DNA of 64,000 bases, from the NCBI GenBank assembly GCA_037952775.1, contig JBANAY010000003.1, positions 6,696,001 through 6,760,000 of the forward strand, given 5' to 3'. Source of the stretch: Clonostachys chloroleuca (lineage: Eukaryota; Ascomycota; Sordariomycetes; Hypocreales; Bionectriaceae). The notes beneath the pieces are model-generated. The model did no database searches. It had not been told where the DNA came from and worked only from the letters and a program-made list of their open reading frames with translations. Below are positions 12,445 through 24,250 of this stretch, in pieces (position 1 is the stretch's first letter; each line of letters opens with the position of its first letter). A program made the position numbers and the translations under genes.

Positions 12445-13446
12445 ACGAGAGGACTACTCTCGACCACGGGGCTTCTATTCCAGTCGTATCATGATAATAT
12501 CCATGTCCAATCACGGCTAGATATCAGAGTAGCTGGGTCTGACTTCAATTCTGCGGGTGCGATTCAAAATCCACATATGAAGATCTATTTACTTATGAAC
12601 GTGGAGATTGTCCGCTTATGTTGTAAGTATAGCCACACGTGGAGGAGTTGGAATACTACATTAGGTATCGCCAAAACAAGTCTCAAACCTTGAAACCCAT
12701 TTCAAGAAATAAATTTGCGAGGTTACATCAAGTATGCCATCCAATGTGAGCAAGTAAGAAGAAGGCGGAGCATGTATGGCCTTGGCAAAGTCCAAATAGG
12801 GAAAAATAGGAGGCACCAAATAATTTCCCTTAGTGAGCCTCGGTGCTTACAGTATCGTCATTGTTGCAAGCAGGTCTCACCCCATCGCTACGCGAAGTAG
12901 GACCCGTTGAGGCTGACGATTCTCACCAAGCAGATGGGAAGAGGAATGGGCTGGAGGATCCCAAATGTCTAGGTGTCCTCTATACAATTGATTAACAAAT
13001 AGGTCATAATGAAGAGTTTTCGTCCAGCTGGAAACAGAAACATATCTCGTCTTCTGCCGCATTCCTTACCGCCTGATCTCCTTGATCCGATTTTCAAGCT
13101 CGATGATCCGGATGCCTCCCGCCTTCGGCTACCGTTGTCATCAAGCCTATAGCCCTATGCCAAGGCGATCTTGGCTCAGCAAGAAATCTCACCTACCGCT
13201 GTGTCTTTCCAAATGCGGTAATATCGTCAAGCACCAAATCTCCACGCGGTTGAAGCGGGTCCCGATCAATCTGAACTGCACTGTACTGCCATAGGGCTGC
13301 AGTCTTGATTTTGTATTTAATAAAGGCATAACCTAAGGTTTCATGAATCCTTTCAAGCCAGATCAGAGTCCACTTCGAATAGATTCAGCTGTTCAATTCT
13401 TGCATCTATACCTAGTTATTGATACACCTCCCTTTTCAAAGCCATT
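12445..13446. other. intergenic 1 kb, no clear gene
   Basis: Between the NACHT-ankyrin gene and the next transcription factor I see only short open frames without family features. A stretch around 13010-13290 has locally protein-like reading in one frame but is broken by stops, so it may be a decayed gene. Confidence 0.4.
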
Positions 13447-15136
13447 ATGCCCGGTATTCCCAGATCCAAAGGGTGTCGTTCATGCAAAGCCCGAAGAATA
13501 AAGGTATGCGATCATGAGATTCTCAGTGATAGTTTTACTTACATGTCCTTCCAAGTGCGATGAAAACTGGCCCGCCTGTTCTCCCTGCGTACTGAGAGGG
13601 TACGAATGCCCCGGACCAACCTCCTTGGTCAAGTTTATCAGAGACGGAAACCACAAGAACTCCCGATCAGAGTTATATGTGGAAAATGGAGACATTTCAG
13701 AAACATGGCTGTCTGAAGTATGCACTCGGCCTAAACGATCCACACAGTCTCCTGAGCCTGAAAGACCAGATAAAAGAAGACGACCAGCCAATATGGCAGC
13801 CATTCCTGCTGCTCATCTCACCTACTTCCGACTCCCTTCCAAGCTACGGCCTCTGCCTACCACAGTCACAGATCGCCTCGCTGCTCAGCTAGTGAGCCAC
13901 CTAAATCGGGCGGCTGATCGCGGCATGATCCTGCCGAAGAGCTATCTGCAGTACGTTCCCAGCCGGCTCGCATACTACCCATGCCTTCGGGATACGATCG
14001 CCCTCTTCTGCACCGTCTGGTCCAATTTCCGCCGTGGAAGACAGTATCTTGATTTCATTACTTTACCCGCCTATGGGAAAGCAATTCGGAGCTTACGCCG
14101 TGCCTTGGGAACTGAGCAGGCATTCGCAGTGGAGACACTGGCGGCCGTCACGATTTTACAAAGGACTGAGGAGCTATTCAATCCTGGTGGGCCCAGAATG
14201 ATACACGACCAGGGGATGACAACTCTATTAGAAAATATAGGGCCACCTGAACCGAGTGATGAGTTCCATATCAGTGTGTTGTGCGAGGATTATAGCATTC
14301 TGGTATGTTGGGCCTCTTATTTCGTCTGTAATCGTGTCAGCCTTGGCGAGAATTGCCGTTTTCTGAGCGTAAGAATGGCTAATGATGATTCTCAGGTCCC
14401 TTACTGGATAATATCAGGATGGAAAAATATCATGAACGAGTCCCCATTCAGAACCCCAATTATCGAAGGATTTGCGAAATATACGGAAAACAAACGATTG
14501 TTCCCGCTAGTGCAGACAGCATTCTACAGGTTTGACGCCGTCACGAAAGCACTGCCCGTCTTGATACGTGCCTGCGAGTCCCTCTGGGAGCCTTCCAACG
14601 GTGAGTTCAACCACAGCTCCAACATATATATAACGAATTGTTTCAAGGAGACACATGAGGTGGCAGAAGACATCATGGCCAAGTTCCTTGAGGGAGCTCT
14701 GGGCACAGGCGACATCGAGGAGAAACCAGATGAAGCTTCTCTCTGTGAAACAAGCTATTACTTTTCGACAATCTACTTGGCACAGATCTTCCTTGGTCTG
14801 ACCAGTGTCCACTTATGCATCGCTCGGATGCGATACGACTGGAGCGCTGCCCAGGGGCTCCCGGAAACGAGGAATGTTTATTCAAAGCTGAGGGAGCTTT
14901 CGGAGCATGTCTGGAAATATGCTAGATTTCTACGCAGCGTCGAATGTTTTATTGGGGTCACATCCCAGCGTTCTCTCTACCTCACTCTTGAAGTTGCAGG
15001 GGTCGACGAAAAAGAGTATCTCCTGGACTTGATTTCAGATATGGACAGCTTCCGAAGAAGGCTTCCTGCGCAGAGGGATGATTTAGAGGCGCAGATTCTT
15101 ATGTATGCTAGACTTTTGACAGGACGAAGGGCATGA
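13447..15136 (+). CDS. Zn2Cys6 transcription factor
   Basis: Exon 1 (13447-13503) and exon 2 (13556-15136) are split by a 52-bp intron that falls inside the zinc cluster, a common place in this family. The binuclear cluster reads C-x2-C-x6-C-x6-C-x2-C-x6-C near residues 10-39, with 'GCRSCKARRIKC' followed by 'CSPCVLRGYEC'. The rest resembles the Fungal_trans_2 type of regulatory domain. Without further splicing the product is 545 residues. A second possible intron at 14303-14395 (93 bp, donor GTATGT, branch GCTAAT, acceptor TCTCAG) is in frame and stop-free, so a 514-residue form is also possible. The gene converges on the TauD-type dioxygenase, with about 250 bp between their ends. A link between the two is plausible but not shown. 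Confidence 0.85.
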
Positions 15137-15389
15137 TAACTGAGTTATGACGCTTTTGATACACAATTATATTAGACGTTTGGAGAGAAATAGAGATCAG
15201 AAGTCATTCAGGTACTTTGAGCAGAATCTTTATATATAAATATCATATACTTCATAAATTATGAATGACATTGATCAAAATATCAATAAATTTTCTGAGG
15301 AGGATTCCTCCATATCCAGAAAAGGTAGATTGCCTTCAAAACTTTATCCTCTGTGACTTCTCCAAAGTTTGGGAACTCAAACCCTTGGA

Positions 15390-16658
15390 TTAGACTTCAG
15401 GGGTCGGTTGAGTCTGTTTTCTCTCGTTTTCGATTCTCTTCTCCCTGTCTGCCCGCCCTTCACTATTCGGGTCATAAAATGCTATAGTCAGGGGTCAAAT
15501 CAGCACACCATCTTACTGCATTGAAGGTTAATAGGGTGCGTCTGCTTACGCTTCTCACTGAAAACGGTTGTGCGTATCCCGCGCCGCGGACTTTTGTAAG
15601 AACCCGGGATAACCCGGTGGATCACACACCGGTTGTCCCACATTGCTACTGCGCCTACTGTCCATTTCCATCGAACAAGATGATCATCCGCGGAATGAAT
15701 GTGGTGACTGAAGAAGTCGAGTAGTTTGTCTGCATCGTGAATACAGACAATTAGTAATGCACCTGTCGGGTTCTTGTAAAGCATCTTACCTGACTCGGCT
15801 TTTTTCAACTCGGCGAAGCCTGACACGAATCCCAAGTTTACGTTTAGTGCCTTGAGGCCAGTCACTGGGTGAGTCCTCACAGCGGGATGATGTGTATCAA
15901 TAGGCGGACGGTTGGGTCCGACCTCCCAGAGATCCAGGATTGTTTCGTATTGTAGCTAGACATCATCAGCCACTAGTCCCAGTTGGAGTGAAGCGTGTGG
16001 AATGGCTTACTCTTGACGTGTGCACCGCATGAAGCCCTTCCAAAAGTCGCTTATAGGGTTCACTGAGGGCGTCGTAAAGTCCGTACCCTGAAATCCACGC
16101 CGTGTCTCCTCCTACCTCGGGGTGTTCCTCCATCCGGAGCAAGGAGTATGACGGAGGATTGAGCTCGAACGATGTATCCGCATGCCATTCATCTGAGCGC
16201 CAGGGGGTATACTTGGATATCTCCCTATGGTCCTTGGTGCTTCCCCGGATGACGATATGCTTGACGTCCTTCTGCGCGGGGTGCTTGTCCAGGACACCGT
16301 AATGCTCAAATAGCTCCTCCTGCTTCTCAGTTGTGAGGTCCTGGTCTCGGAAAAACACAACACCTCTCTCCGATACAAGCAGGGCCAATTCATCTAGCTG
16401 AGTTGGAGTTAATTGAGAGAGCTGTACATCCTCGAGGAGAGTCCCAATCGACTCGGTCAGATCAGATCTTTTAGCAACGGAGAGAAGATCTCGCTTTTCC
16501 GGATCTGCAAAGCTAGCCCTGTCAGGTGAGGGAGTAATCTCATCTCTGATCGGGTCCGGGGGTACGTGGCTCTTGATTTTGTCGTTGAAAAGAGGATGCA
16601 GGGTAATGGGCTGGCCAGACTCGGGAGATATATGCTTATAGGATTCGAGATGCGACAT
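15390..16658 (-). CDS. TauD/TfdA-family Fe(II)/2-oxoglutarate dioxygenase
   Basis: Four exons (16011-16658, 15790-15955, 15550-15729, 15481-15390) join in phase through introns of 55, 60 and 68 bp and give 361 residues. The fold's iron ligands are visible: His159 and Asp161 in 'WHADTSFE', and the distal His309 in 'CVIHRV'. The 2-oxoglutarate-binding Arg follows in 'RRGIRTTVF'. Enzymes of this type in fungi oxidise sulfonates such as taurine (Jlp1-like) or related small acids; the exact substrate cannot be read. Splicing repairs the family blocks 'LKKAESDKLLDFF' and the C-terminal 'KPFYDPNSEGRAD', which supports the last two introns. A TGAGTCA element lies about 75 bp upstream of the start. 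The 3' end faces the Zn2Cys6 gene. Confidence 0.87.
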
Positions 16659-17156
16659 CTTTACGTGAGGAGACGTGGTTTGTTCTTTTTGCGATGTTCA
16701 AGTATTCAACCTTTTTTTTTTTAACTCAAAATTTGAGTCATTTGAGTGATGAACTTATCTTGGAGGATATCAGATTCCGCCCAATACTACTGGAAATAAT
16801 GCGACATTTATCAGATGGTCTGCATATTAGATATGATGATGCCTTATCCTATTAGCATGACGATATGGCTCGATTAGTAATTATACCTATTGAAGGCAAC
16901 CTAACATGACTCCCAAGTCTTGGTTCAGGAAATCTTCACATTCTACTCGCTATTGAGTGCTGAGAGGTGCTAATATCGTGCATCTGGGTCTAGATGGCTC
17001 ATACGGTTCGCTGATTGCGTGATCATTCTCAGTTGAATTCGGACTCCTTCTACCAGGCCCAGACGCCCTCTCTTTTCCGGTCGAACAGGAAAGGCTGTCT
17101 TTCCACACCACTAAGGACAGTGTGACAATTTTAACTGGTTTCTGATTTTTGTCTAA
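16659..17156. other. intergenic 0.5 kb
   Basis: This is the promoter of the dioxygenase gene and the 3' flank of the unknown gene to the right. It contains a T10 tract at 16711-16722 and the TGAGTCA element listed separately. Nothing else was recognised. Confidence 0.5.
16734..16740. promoter_or_regulatory. TGAGTCA, Gcn4/CpcA-type bZIP site
   Basis: A perfect palindromic TGA(G)TCA heptamer lies 76-82 bp upstream of the dioxygenase ATG and is followed by a near repeat TTGAGTGA. In fungi this is the consensus for Gcn4/CpcA-like bZIP activators of amino-acid starvation responses. The position fits a promoter element; function is inferred from consensus only. Confidence 0.4.
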
Positions 17157-18292
17157 TCATGCAGCTGGTTGTTGGCTCTTTGGTGTATAGCCATCCCAAA
17201 GGTTTCCTTCCATCGGTACTGCAAAGCCAAGAAGAGGAGGGCCTATCTGCCTCTGAATATCACCGAGTCTTGCGTCTTCTATGCATTTCCAGATCCTCCG
17301 TCGATTTCGAAGACCTAGAGGAAGACGCAGAGTCTCATCCTCAGGGCGATAGATGTCAGTCCTGGACAGCTTCTTGACGAGAAGCTCCCAATTCCAATCA
17401 CCTGTGCGTTGCTTCTTGCGGGCTGCGTCTTCGTCCAAGTCCCACAACCAAGGAAGTTCCTTCTTGGTGATTAATTCATTAAACCACCAATCTCGATCTT
17501 CTAAATCGGCTGAAGTTTCCTCGCTGCGAATCACCGAAGCATCTGGTTCCAGATTATCCAGGATGCAGTCAGTCAGTTGGGGCACCTCGATTGGGTCTGC
17601 TTCTACATACTAGTATGAACATTAGCACGATTCACTGAGAAAGAGATTGAATTTTGCATACTTCACCAACCAAAGGGTTATTATCTGGCTCCCACTCTGT
17701 CAAATGAAGAGAAGCAATACCGTAATATCGGGTCGGATGATCTATATTATGAGCAAACCCACGCCCAGATGCCGGTAGCCGACTAAAAATAACTTGCCAT
17801 AGTTGTTTGACGGAAGAGATCTCATCCTTGTCGCTGATCTGGAACACGTCGTGGGCCTCGCGTCTGCTGCTGACAAAGTGCTGGACAAGCTGGGAACAAC
17901 GGCCATGAACGGCGAGGTACAGGGCACTCTCATTGTCAACAATGTGAAAGGCGGTGACCTTTTCGCCCGATCCTGAGATGAGAAACACGTTATGATCCTG
18001 ATATGTGGCCTCCTGTTCCAACACTCGTCTTTGGGAGTCATTAGCCGGATCGGCAAGGTCATAGGTATACATTCCTAGTTCCCACTTGTACATGTCTAAC
18101 TCGACGCCATTTTTTGCAAGATGGACAGTAGTCCAAAGTGTTGGATGACATAGCCACTCGCCCGGCTCATGCTCACTACAGTGCCGTTAGGAGAATGACA
18201 CACTTGACGATGCGCGATGATATGGCTCACCGAGTGCCAGGTTCTAGGAACGGGCCTCCGCAGATACAGCAGTAGACCTGGTTACGACCCAT
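17157..18292 (-). CDS. uncharacterised fungal protein with N-terminal CxxC
   Basis: Three exons (18231-18292, 17662-18175, 17157-17609) join in phase through introns of 55 and 52 bp and give 342 residues. I do not recognise a named family. The N-terminus 'VYCCICGGPF' with a CxxC pair looks like half of a small metal site. The middle is rich in aromatic and charged residues, with 'LYLAVHGRCSQLVQHF' resembling the opening segment of fungal F-box-like proteins. The C-terminal half contains 'DRDWWFNEL' and 'LPWLWDLDED' and ends in 'PMEGNLWDGYTP'. No signal peptide or membrane segment is seen, so a soluble intracellular protein is likely. The intron signals (GTGAGC/TGTAG and GTATGC/ACTAG with CTAATG branch) are good. 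Confidence 0.75.
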
Positions 18293-19390
18293 ATTTTCTA
18301 ATGGTCAATAAGAATGGGGAGATGGCCGAAACACAAAACTGAATGTCCGAAGAGGGTAAGCAGAAGCAGGCGGAAAACACTGGTGAGATGAACATTACCC
18401 CACACAAACACCCAGAGTCTCTAATAATAAGACCAAGCAGTTGACCAGTAAAGAGTGAAGAGTAAAAGTGAGCACTAGCGAGATTTAAGCCCCAACAAGT
18501 GCGATGTGTTGATCAGTTATTAGCTGGTGAGAGAATGGAGAAGGGGTAGCATTTCAACCAGCAGAGGGCGAGTGCTGATCTTTTCCTCTCTCAACACTCC
18601 ACAGGTGCAAAAACTGCCGGCTCTAATTTTGACTCATCTACTGACCGACCAACATTTCCATTTTCCAAGCTCTCTCCTCTTGCTATGATCATCTTGATGC
18701 AACAGCGTGATTAGCAGATGGAAATCTGATTGATTATCTGGGAGCAGACACCTCGGCACTTCACGCAAAGTCTGGATGAACGGTTCGGGTGGGAATGGAA
18801 TTAGGTAAGCCGCAATGGAGCTAAATGGATTGAGGAAGATGGCCTGATCATTGATGCTGAAGAGTTATAGCGCCACGCCGGATGACACATTTGTGCATGT
18901 GAACAGAACGAAGTGGCGAGTGAGTCAACTGTTCCAGAGTCCAGAGTCCAGAGTGATCAAGTGAGGATAGATGAATAGACGGACAATTGCAATAAATAAG
19001 TAACTGAGTATGGCTGCTATCCACATGCTAGAGTGACCCCCACCACCAGTTTTGCTGCTAAAACAATGGAGGGGAAAGCTGATGCCCACCTGAGTTACAT
19101 CTGATCTGATTGATCAAGGTTCGCGCTGAAAAAAATACAGTAAAACGCACAAGCGAGTGGCGCTGGGCTGAGCTGAGTTGAGCCGGGGCAAAGCAAAGCA
19201 AAGCAAATCGAATCACGAGACCGCAATTCCTGCTTATTTAATTTGTGCGTTTCACCGTCGCCTAAAAACCGCAACAGCTGCTCATTTTCTACGTCATTCC
19301 GTAGCAGATATTACAGCTCAGCAGCATATTACAGCACCCAAAAGCACACACACACAGCAGAGTGTGATCTTCATTGACGGAGCACCCAGC
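18293..19390. other. 1.1-kb divergent promoter region
   Basis: This region lies between the minus-strand unknown gene and the plus-strand FunK1 gene. It has short tandem tracts (GAGTCCA x3 near 18940, AAAGC x4 near 19190, CA repeat near 19350). An in-frame stretch of about 210 bp precedes the FunK1 ATG but contains no earlier ATG. No gene was seen. Confidence 0.5.
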
Positions 19391-21145
19391 ATGGCCATCT
19401 CCAACCACACCCAAGCCATCGACCCTGGTGCCATTCGTCGGCTGCATGGACTCTCTGATACAGACACCGAGGATATCCTGGACGACATCTACGCCCGCAT
19501 CCATGTCGATGTCGATGGGTTCCTGGACAAGTACTTCTTGAGCCCCTCGTCAGCATCAGCCCCTCCTCCCACCGCCAGCGCATTTCTCAAATGGCTGGCC
19601 ACACACCTCGCCGACGACGCCAATGGCGGCAGATGGAAGCTGTCTTTGCCTGCTAAGGCCACCGTAGACAATGCTGCCGGCGCAGATCTTGTCCTGCTGC
19701 GCCCAACGGAACCCGACGCAGCCGCCCAGTCCCAATGGGCCCGGGTGGGCGTAATCGGCCAGTTCAGCCGGGACAATGGCCCTGCAGAGTACGAAGAGGG
19801 CTTCCTGCGCTTCTGCAACCAGGCCCGCGACGTCTTCGCCAACCAGCCCACGCGGTTCTTCATCCATGGATTCTTCATCTGCGGCCAGACGATGGAGCTG
19901 TGGGTCTTTGATCGATCTGGCATGTACAGCAGCTCGGCTATCGACATCCAATCTGAGTTTAACCAGTTCCTGTCCGTCATCGATCACTACGCCCTGCTAG
20001 ATGACGAGGAGCTCGGCATTGCCCAGGTCCTCAAGGCGGACAAGATTGGCCAGTTTGTCGAGGCCCATGGAAGCCATGCAGAGGGACTGGAGAGGCTGTA
20101 TCTGGAGCACAAGCCGATTGCCAGGTCGGAAAATCTTTTCGGCCCTGGTACGACGGCATATCGGGCAAAACTTCCCAAATCAGATCGATGGAGTCATGTC
20201 GTCAAGTTCAAGTGGCGGACCAAGAACGATGGCAAGGAGGAAGATATTCTGCAGGTGATCAAGGAGAAGAATGTCTGGGGCGTGACATCCATCGACTACT
20301 TTGAATATATTACGCGGACGTCGTACCTGCGTGGAGGCCTTCAGTATTCTTCGTATCGGAGATTTGTTCCTGACCTGGGGAAGAAGGAGGAACTGGTCAA
20401 GACGTGGGACTCGTCCGAGCAGGATATTTACGACTACACCGAAGAGTCCGGGAAGCCCTTTGAGGATCTCATTCTCACTTGCGTTGTTACATCACCTGTC
20501 GCAAGGAGTTTACGCTCGTTCAAGAGTCGAACAGAGCTACTCGAAGCCCTGCGAGATGCCATCAGAGCCCACAGGTCGTTATTAACGGATGCTCGGATCA
20601 TTCACCAGGACATCTCCACGGGAAATATCCTCATTACGGATGCACCGAGAGATGATGAGCCGAGAGGAATACTCATCGATCTCGATGTGGCGACACAGCT
20701 TGACTCAGGGCGAAGCAACGCGAGGGAAATCACGGGCACACCGCCGTTCATGGCCATTGACGTATTGAAAGGCAGACGGCACACATACCGACACGATCTG
20801 GAATCATTCTTCTACGTATTTGTGTGGGTTCTAATTTCGAATGGAAATGACGATCCTCCCGATTCCAGCAGGCTACAGAAATGGGTTGGAGAGTCATTCG
20901 ACGACCTGGCGGAGCAGAAGCTCAAGGACATGAGGCAGGAGGACTTTGCCAGCATCATTGCGGAATTCCCACCTGAGTTTGAGTCACTACGAGCGTCGGC
21001 TGAAGAGATACGCCAGATCCTGTTCACATCGAGGGATGGGTCTTCCTTATGGACTGGTACGGATGGTAGTTCTGAAGCGATGCAGGACATGTACAGGAGA
21101 ATCATTGATGTTTTTGATAGAGCGATTACGTCAAATAGACTGTAG
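19391..21145 (+). CDS. FunK1-type fungal protein kinase
   Basis: A single 584-residue frame starts at the first in-frame ATG (19391). FunK1 is an expanded fungal family of atypical kinases. Its kinase core is seen in the second half: the catalytic-loop equivalent 'IHQDISTGNIL' near residue 403, the metal-binding-loop equivalent 'LIDLDVA' near 430, then 'GTPPFMAIDVL' and 'HDLESFFYVFVWVL', which are hallmark segments of this family. The N-terminal region has the usual 'VIGQFSRDN' and 'FIHGFFICGQTMELWVFDRSG' blocks. Substrates are unknown for the family. FunK1 genes are often found in variable regions next to other nonself-recognition families; here a HET gene lies just downstream. Confidence 0.88.
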   Translation: MAISNHTQAIDPGAIRRLHGLSDTDTEDILDDIYARIHVDVDGFLDKYFLSPSSASAPPPTASAFLKWLATHLADDANGGRWKLSLPAKATVDNAAGADLVLLRPTEPDAAAQSQWARVGVIGQFSRDNGPAEYEEGFLRFCNQARDVFANQPTRFFIHGFFICGQTMELWVFDRSGMYSSSAIDIQSEFNQFLSVIDHYALLDDEELGIAQVLKADKIGQFVEAHGSHAEGLERLYLEHKPIARSENLFGPGTTAYRAKLPKSDRWSHVVKFKWRTKNDGKEEDILQVIKEKNVWGVTSIDYFEYITRTSYLRGGLQYSSYRRFVPDLGKKEELVKTWDSSEQDIYDYTEESGKPFEDLILTCVVTSPVARSLRSFKSRTELLEALRDAIRAHRSLLTDARIIHQDISTGNILITDAPRDDEPRGILIDLDVATQLDSGRSNAREITGTPPFMAIDVLKGRRHTYRHDLESFFYVFVWVLISNGNDDPPDSSRLQKWVGESFDDLAEQKLKDMRQEDFASIIAEFPPEFESLRASAEEIRQILFTSRDGSSLWTGTDGSSEAMQDMYRRIIDVFDRAITSNRL

Positions 21146-21669
21146 AAGTCACATTAGAAATCAGATGAAGTAATTTTCGGGCAAGGAGGGCTTAGAATTG
21201 CATACATTTCGATATATAAATCAAGAACAATAATTCCCATAAAATTATACATGGCTATCAAAACATCTAAAATAATCAAGAGTTCTCGCTTTAATCTTCC
21301 GTGAATGTGACTGTTTATATATCGCTCAAACATCGCTTAACCGTGATCTCTTCATCTGTCTTGCATTAGGTAGGGACCAACGACACACAAGCCTGGGACA
21401 CAGGTTAGAGGCTGAAAGCAGCATGAGATCCAGGTGCCGAGATTAGTCAGTAGAGTCGTACTGAAATTTGAACTGCGCATGTTCAGTTCTGCCATTGCTA
21501 ATAATAGGAACTGTTGGTTGCGATTGCGGAATTTATGGACAATTCCCCATCTGCTGACGTCGATCAATTCTCATCACTTACCGAGATAGACAAGACAGTT
21601 GCGTTAGTGTGATAATCCAGTACCATAAACTAGGTAAAGCCCGTTGATTTGGTCGGGTATTGGGCCGTC
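21146..21669. other. intergenic 0.5 kb
   Basis: AT-rich spacer between the FunK1 gene and the second HET gene, both on the plus strand. No feature was recognised beyond presumed terminator and promoter. Confidence 0.4.
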
Positions 21670-24250
21670 ATGGCTGCCATTCAGCTCACAGTTGACCCTC
21701 GTTGGGAGTATCACTCTACCTCCTCATGTCACTCATCACAGACCTCAGCCCTCTGCCCAGAAGCCGCTTACGTCTCGCTGAGGCTTCCCACCCCGGATTC
21801 GGACAATGGACGTAGTCCCTCAGACTCGCTTGTCGTCCATCGCATTGTATTCACCACCGAATCTCACGACCAAGGCTTCAGCGACAACGAAGGCGCCATC
21901 GGCACCTACCGCGACTCCAACTCCTTCTTCGAGGCTCACGTATCAGACCCGTCCACTGGGGCTCTCCGCGTGCCGCAGCGCCGCATACAGTATAATTATC
22001 ACGCAAGCGACGTGTTCCGCACCCACACAAACGTCTGGGATAGGCGCGATGAGGACTTGGCCGAGGCTAGCCCTGGTGCTGCCGCCTGGGTTAACAGGAC
22101 AGAGAGCAAGGGCTTGTCGCTGGCTGAATGGCTAGGAGAACTTCGAGGGGGTGATGTTATCATGATCGTACCCAAAGCCTGGTACCCCGGATGGACCAAC
22201 GTCGTGCGGTTCGCTCGGATCGAGGTCTGGGCTGAATTTGTCTCAGCCCGACCACCTCTACACCAACTTCTATTCGGGACCACTGGCAAGAGTCAAGACT
22301 TCTATCGGCCATTGAGCTTCGAGAAGAAGGAAATTCGGCTGGTGGTGGTTGAGCCTGATGGCCGTGGCGCAAGCGAGGATGCCACCCTCCGGTTGTCACT
22401 CCGATACTCATCGCTGGAGGATCTAGATTATGTCCCATACGACGCACTATCGTACTGCTGGGGAGACTCTGCAGAAAGGGAGGCAGTTCTACTGAGTGAT
22501 GGCGAGTTGGGTCTACAAGACACCGAGATTTACGTTCGGAGGAACCTTGCATCAGCCCTTCGGCACCTCAGGTCTTTGGACGAGCCAGCAGTACTTTGGG
22601 TCGACCTTCTTTCAATCAACCAAGCCGATCCTGCGGAACGTGCTCATCAAGTCGCACTGATGGGAGAGATATTCGCATCTGCCCGGTTGGTCAGGGTGTG
22701 GCTTGGAGAGGCGGATGATTTAGTGACTGAGGATCTTGGCATCATTCGATCAGTTGCCCAGCGATATCAGACAGGTTGAGGACCAATCCCGAGCTCGGAC
22801 TCCCAACCTCGCGGGAAGCGCATGAACTCATCGCCCATGAGACCTTCATCTTTGTAGACGCCGACTCCATCTTCATTCGGCCCTGGTTCCGCCGCGTCTG
22901 GGTGTTGCAAGAGGTCTGGAACCCGCCATTCGGAACGACAAGATCGCAGCGCCAGGTGACAGTCCACTGCGGGAAAGAGCAACTACCGTGGGAGGACATC
23001 GCGCAGGCGAATCGATGTATATACGATCAGCTCAAGTATCTCAACAATTACACAATGCCGCGGCTGCTCACGGGCCTGTTTGACATCACTCGAGATCGAG
23101 AATCGTCCGTCCTAACTTGTGTTCCCGCCCATCGTCGCGACATCCTGAGCATCGTCTTGGAAGGACTCGATCTGCAGGCCACCGATCCTAGGGACAAGAT
23201 ATTCGCACTGCTCATCTTCGGCCACGAGACTCACCAGATTGCCACGCTGCCGACCTTGCTCAGGCCCGACTACACCAAGAGCGCCGTGCGGGTGTACGCC
23301 GACTTCACACGTTGGTGGATACTCCAGCATCGATCGCTGCGCATTCTATCAGCTGTCCACGCTCTCGTGGGCAGGCAATGGCTCCAGCTCCAGGCGCACG
23401 ATGGGAATATACCACAACAGCGTAGTCCCTCCTGGGCTCTCTGGTCCGCGGGCCACAGCTCCTGGGTAAGGGGCACACTCGCCCTCCAGGATGAAGTCTG
23501 CGTATATAGCGCCTGCGGCGACCGCAAGACGATCGACGAGGATCTCCTAACGCTACCTGGGGCAGCTAGTAGGGATGAAACGGAAGGCCTCACCATGAAG
23601 CTCAAGCTCAGGGGCGTACGGCTTGGTTCGATCGCGGCCGAGCCAGCGTACTATCCATACTTTCAGCAGCCGCCCTTGTCTGCAGGTCTCCAGGAAGCGT
23701 ATATGCGAATTTTCGACCCTCCGGGTACACTTGGGACGTGGCAGAACGCACGTAACGCCAGGGGGTTCTGGGAAAGCACGATCGTCATTGCAACGAGCTG
23801 TTTCGGCACTATATAGCACATTGGGAGAGGTACCCGCCTGACCCTTTCACCAGGGACGATTCTCAGAGTGAATCCCAGAGTATTTCTGAGAGTGAAGCCC
23901 AGAGTGATTCCGAAAGCGATGCCCATAGCGGTTGCGGGAGTGATGCCCAGACTGGCTCCGATGACAGTTCCCAGTGTGATTCAAGCGATGAGGAGCCGAC
24001 TTGGCTCCCTTGCCATGGAAAATGCATGTTCACGACCGACGATGGCGGGCTTGGGCTCTGTCCTGGGACGGCGATGGCGGGAGATGTGGTTGTGATCTTG
24101 TATGGCGGAGACGTGCCCTACCTGTTGCGGCCATCCGGAGAACCGGGAACCTACCGCTTTATTGGGGAGTGTTACTTTGATGGTGTCATGAGTGGCGAGG
24201 CATTTGCCGATGATAGAAACTTGGCCGAGGAAATATTTGTGTTGGAATAG
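21670..24250 (+). pseudogene. HET-domain protein gene with two frame breaks
   Basis: Three overlapping reading frames together spell one HET protein related to the one at 3208-5691. Frame 1 (21670-22779) gives the N-terminus with 'SHDQGF' and the HET blocks 'YDALSYCWG' and 'LWVDLLSINQ'. The next frame (from about 22730 to about 23790) gives 'RPWFRRVWVLQEV' and the middle part. A third frame (to 24250) gives the C-terminal 'VPYLLRPSG' and 'FIGECYFDGVMSGE'. Each change equals the loss of one base. The second cannot be an intron of normal size, since the possible gap is only about 34 bp; the first lacks good splice signals. An acidic Ser/Asp/Glu-rich stretch (23858-24000) with repeated SES/SDS units is absent from the other HET protein. 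Assembly error cannot be excluded, so the gene may be intact in the organism. Confidence 0.65.

Noticed and set aside
19489..19987. Minus-strand frames of 140-160 codons
   Set aside because: Antisense shadows of the FunK1 gene, whose GC-rich codons leave the other strand open.
22753..22830. An intron to explain the first frame change in the second HET gene
   Set aside because: No donor resembling GTRNGT with a matching branch and acceptor restores the frame without removing conserved text; a one-base loss is simpler.
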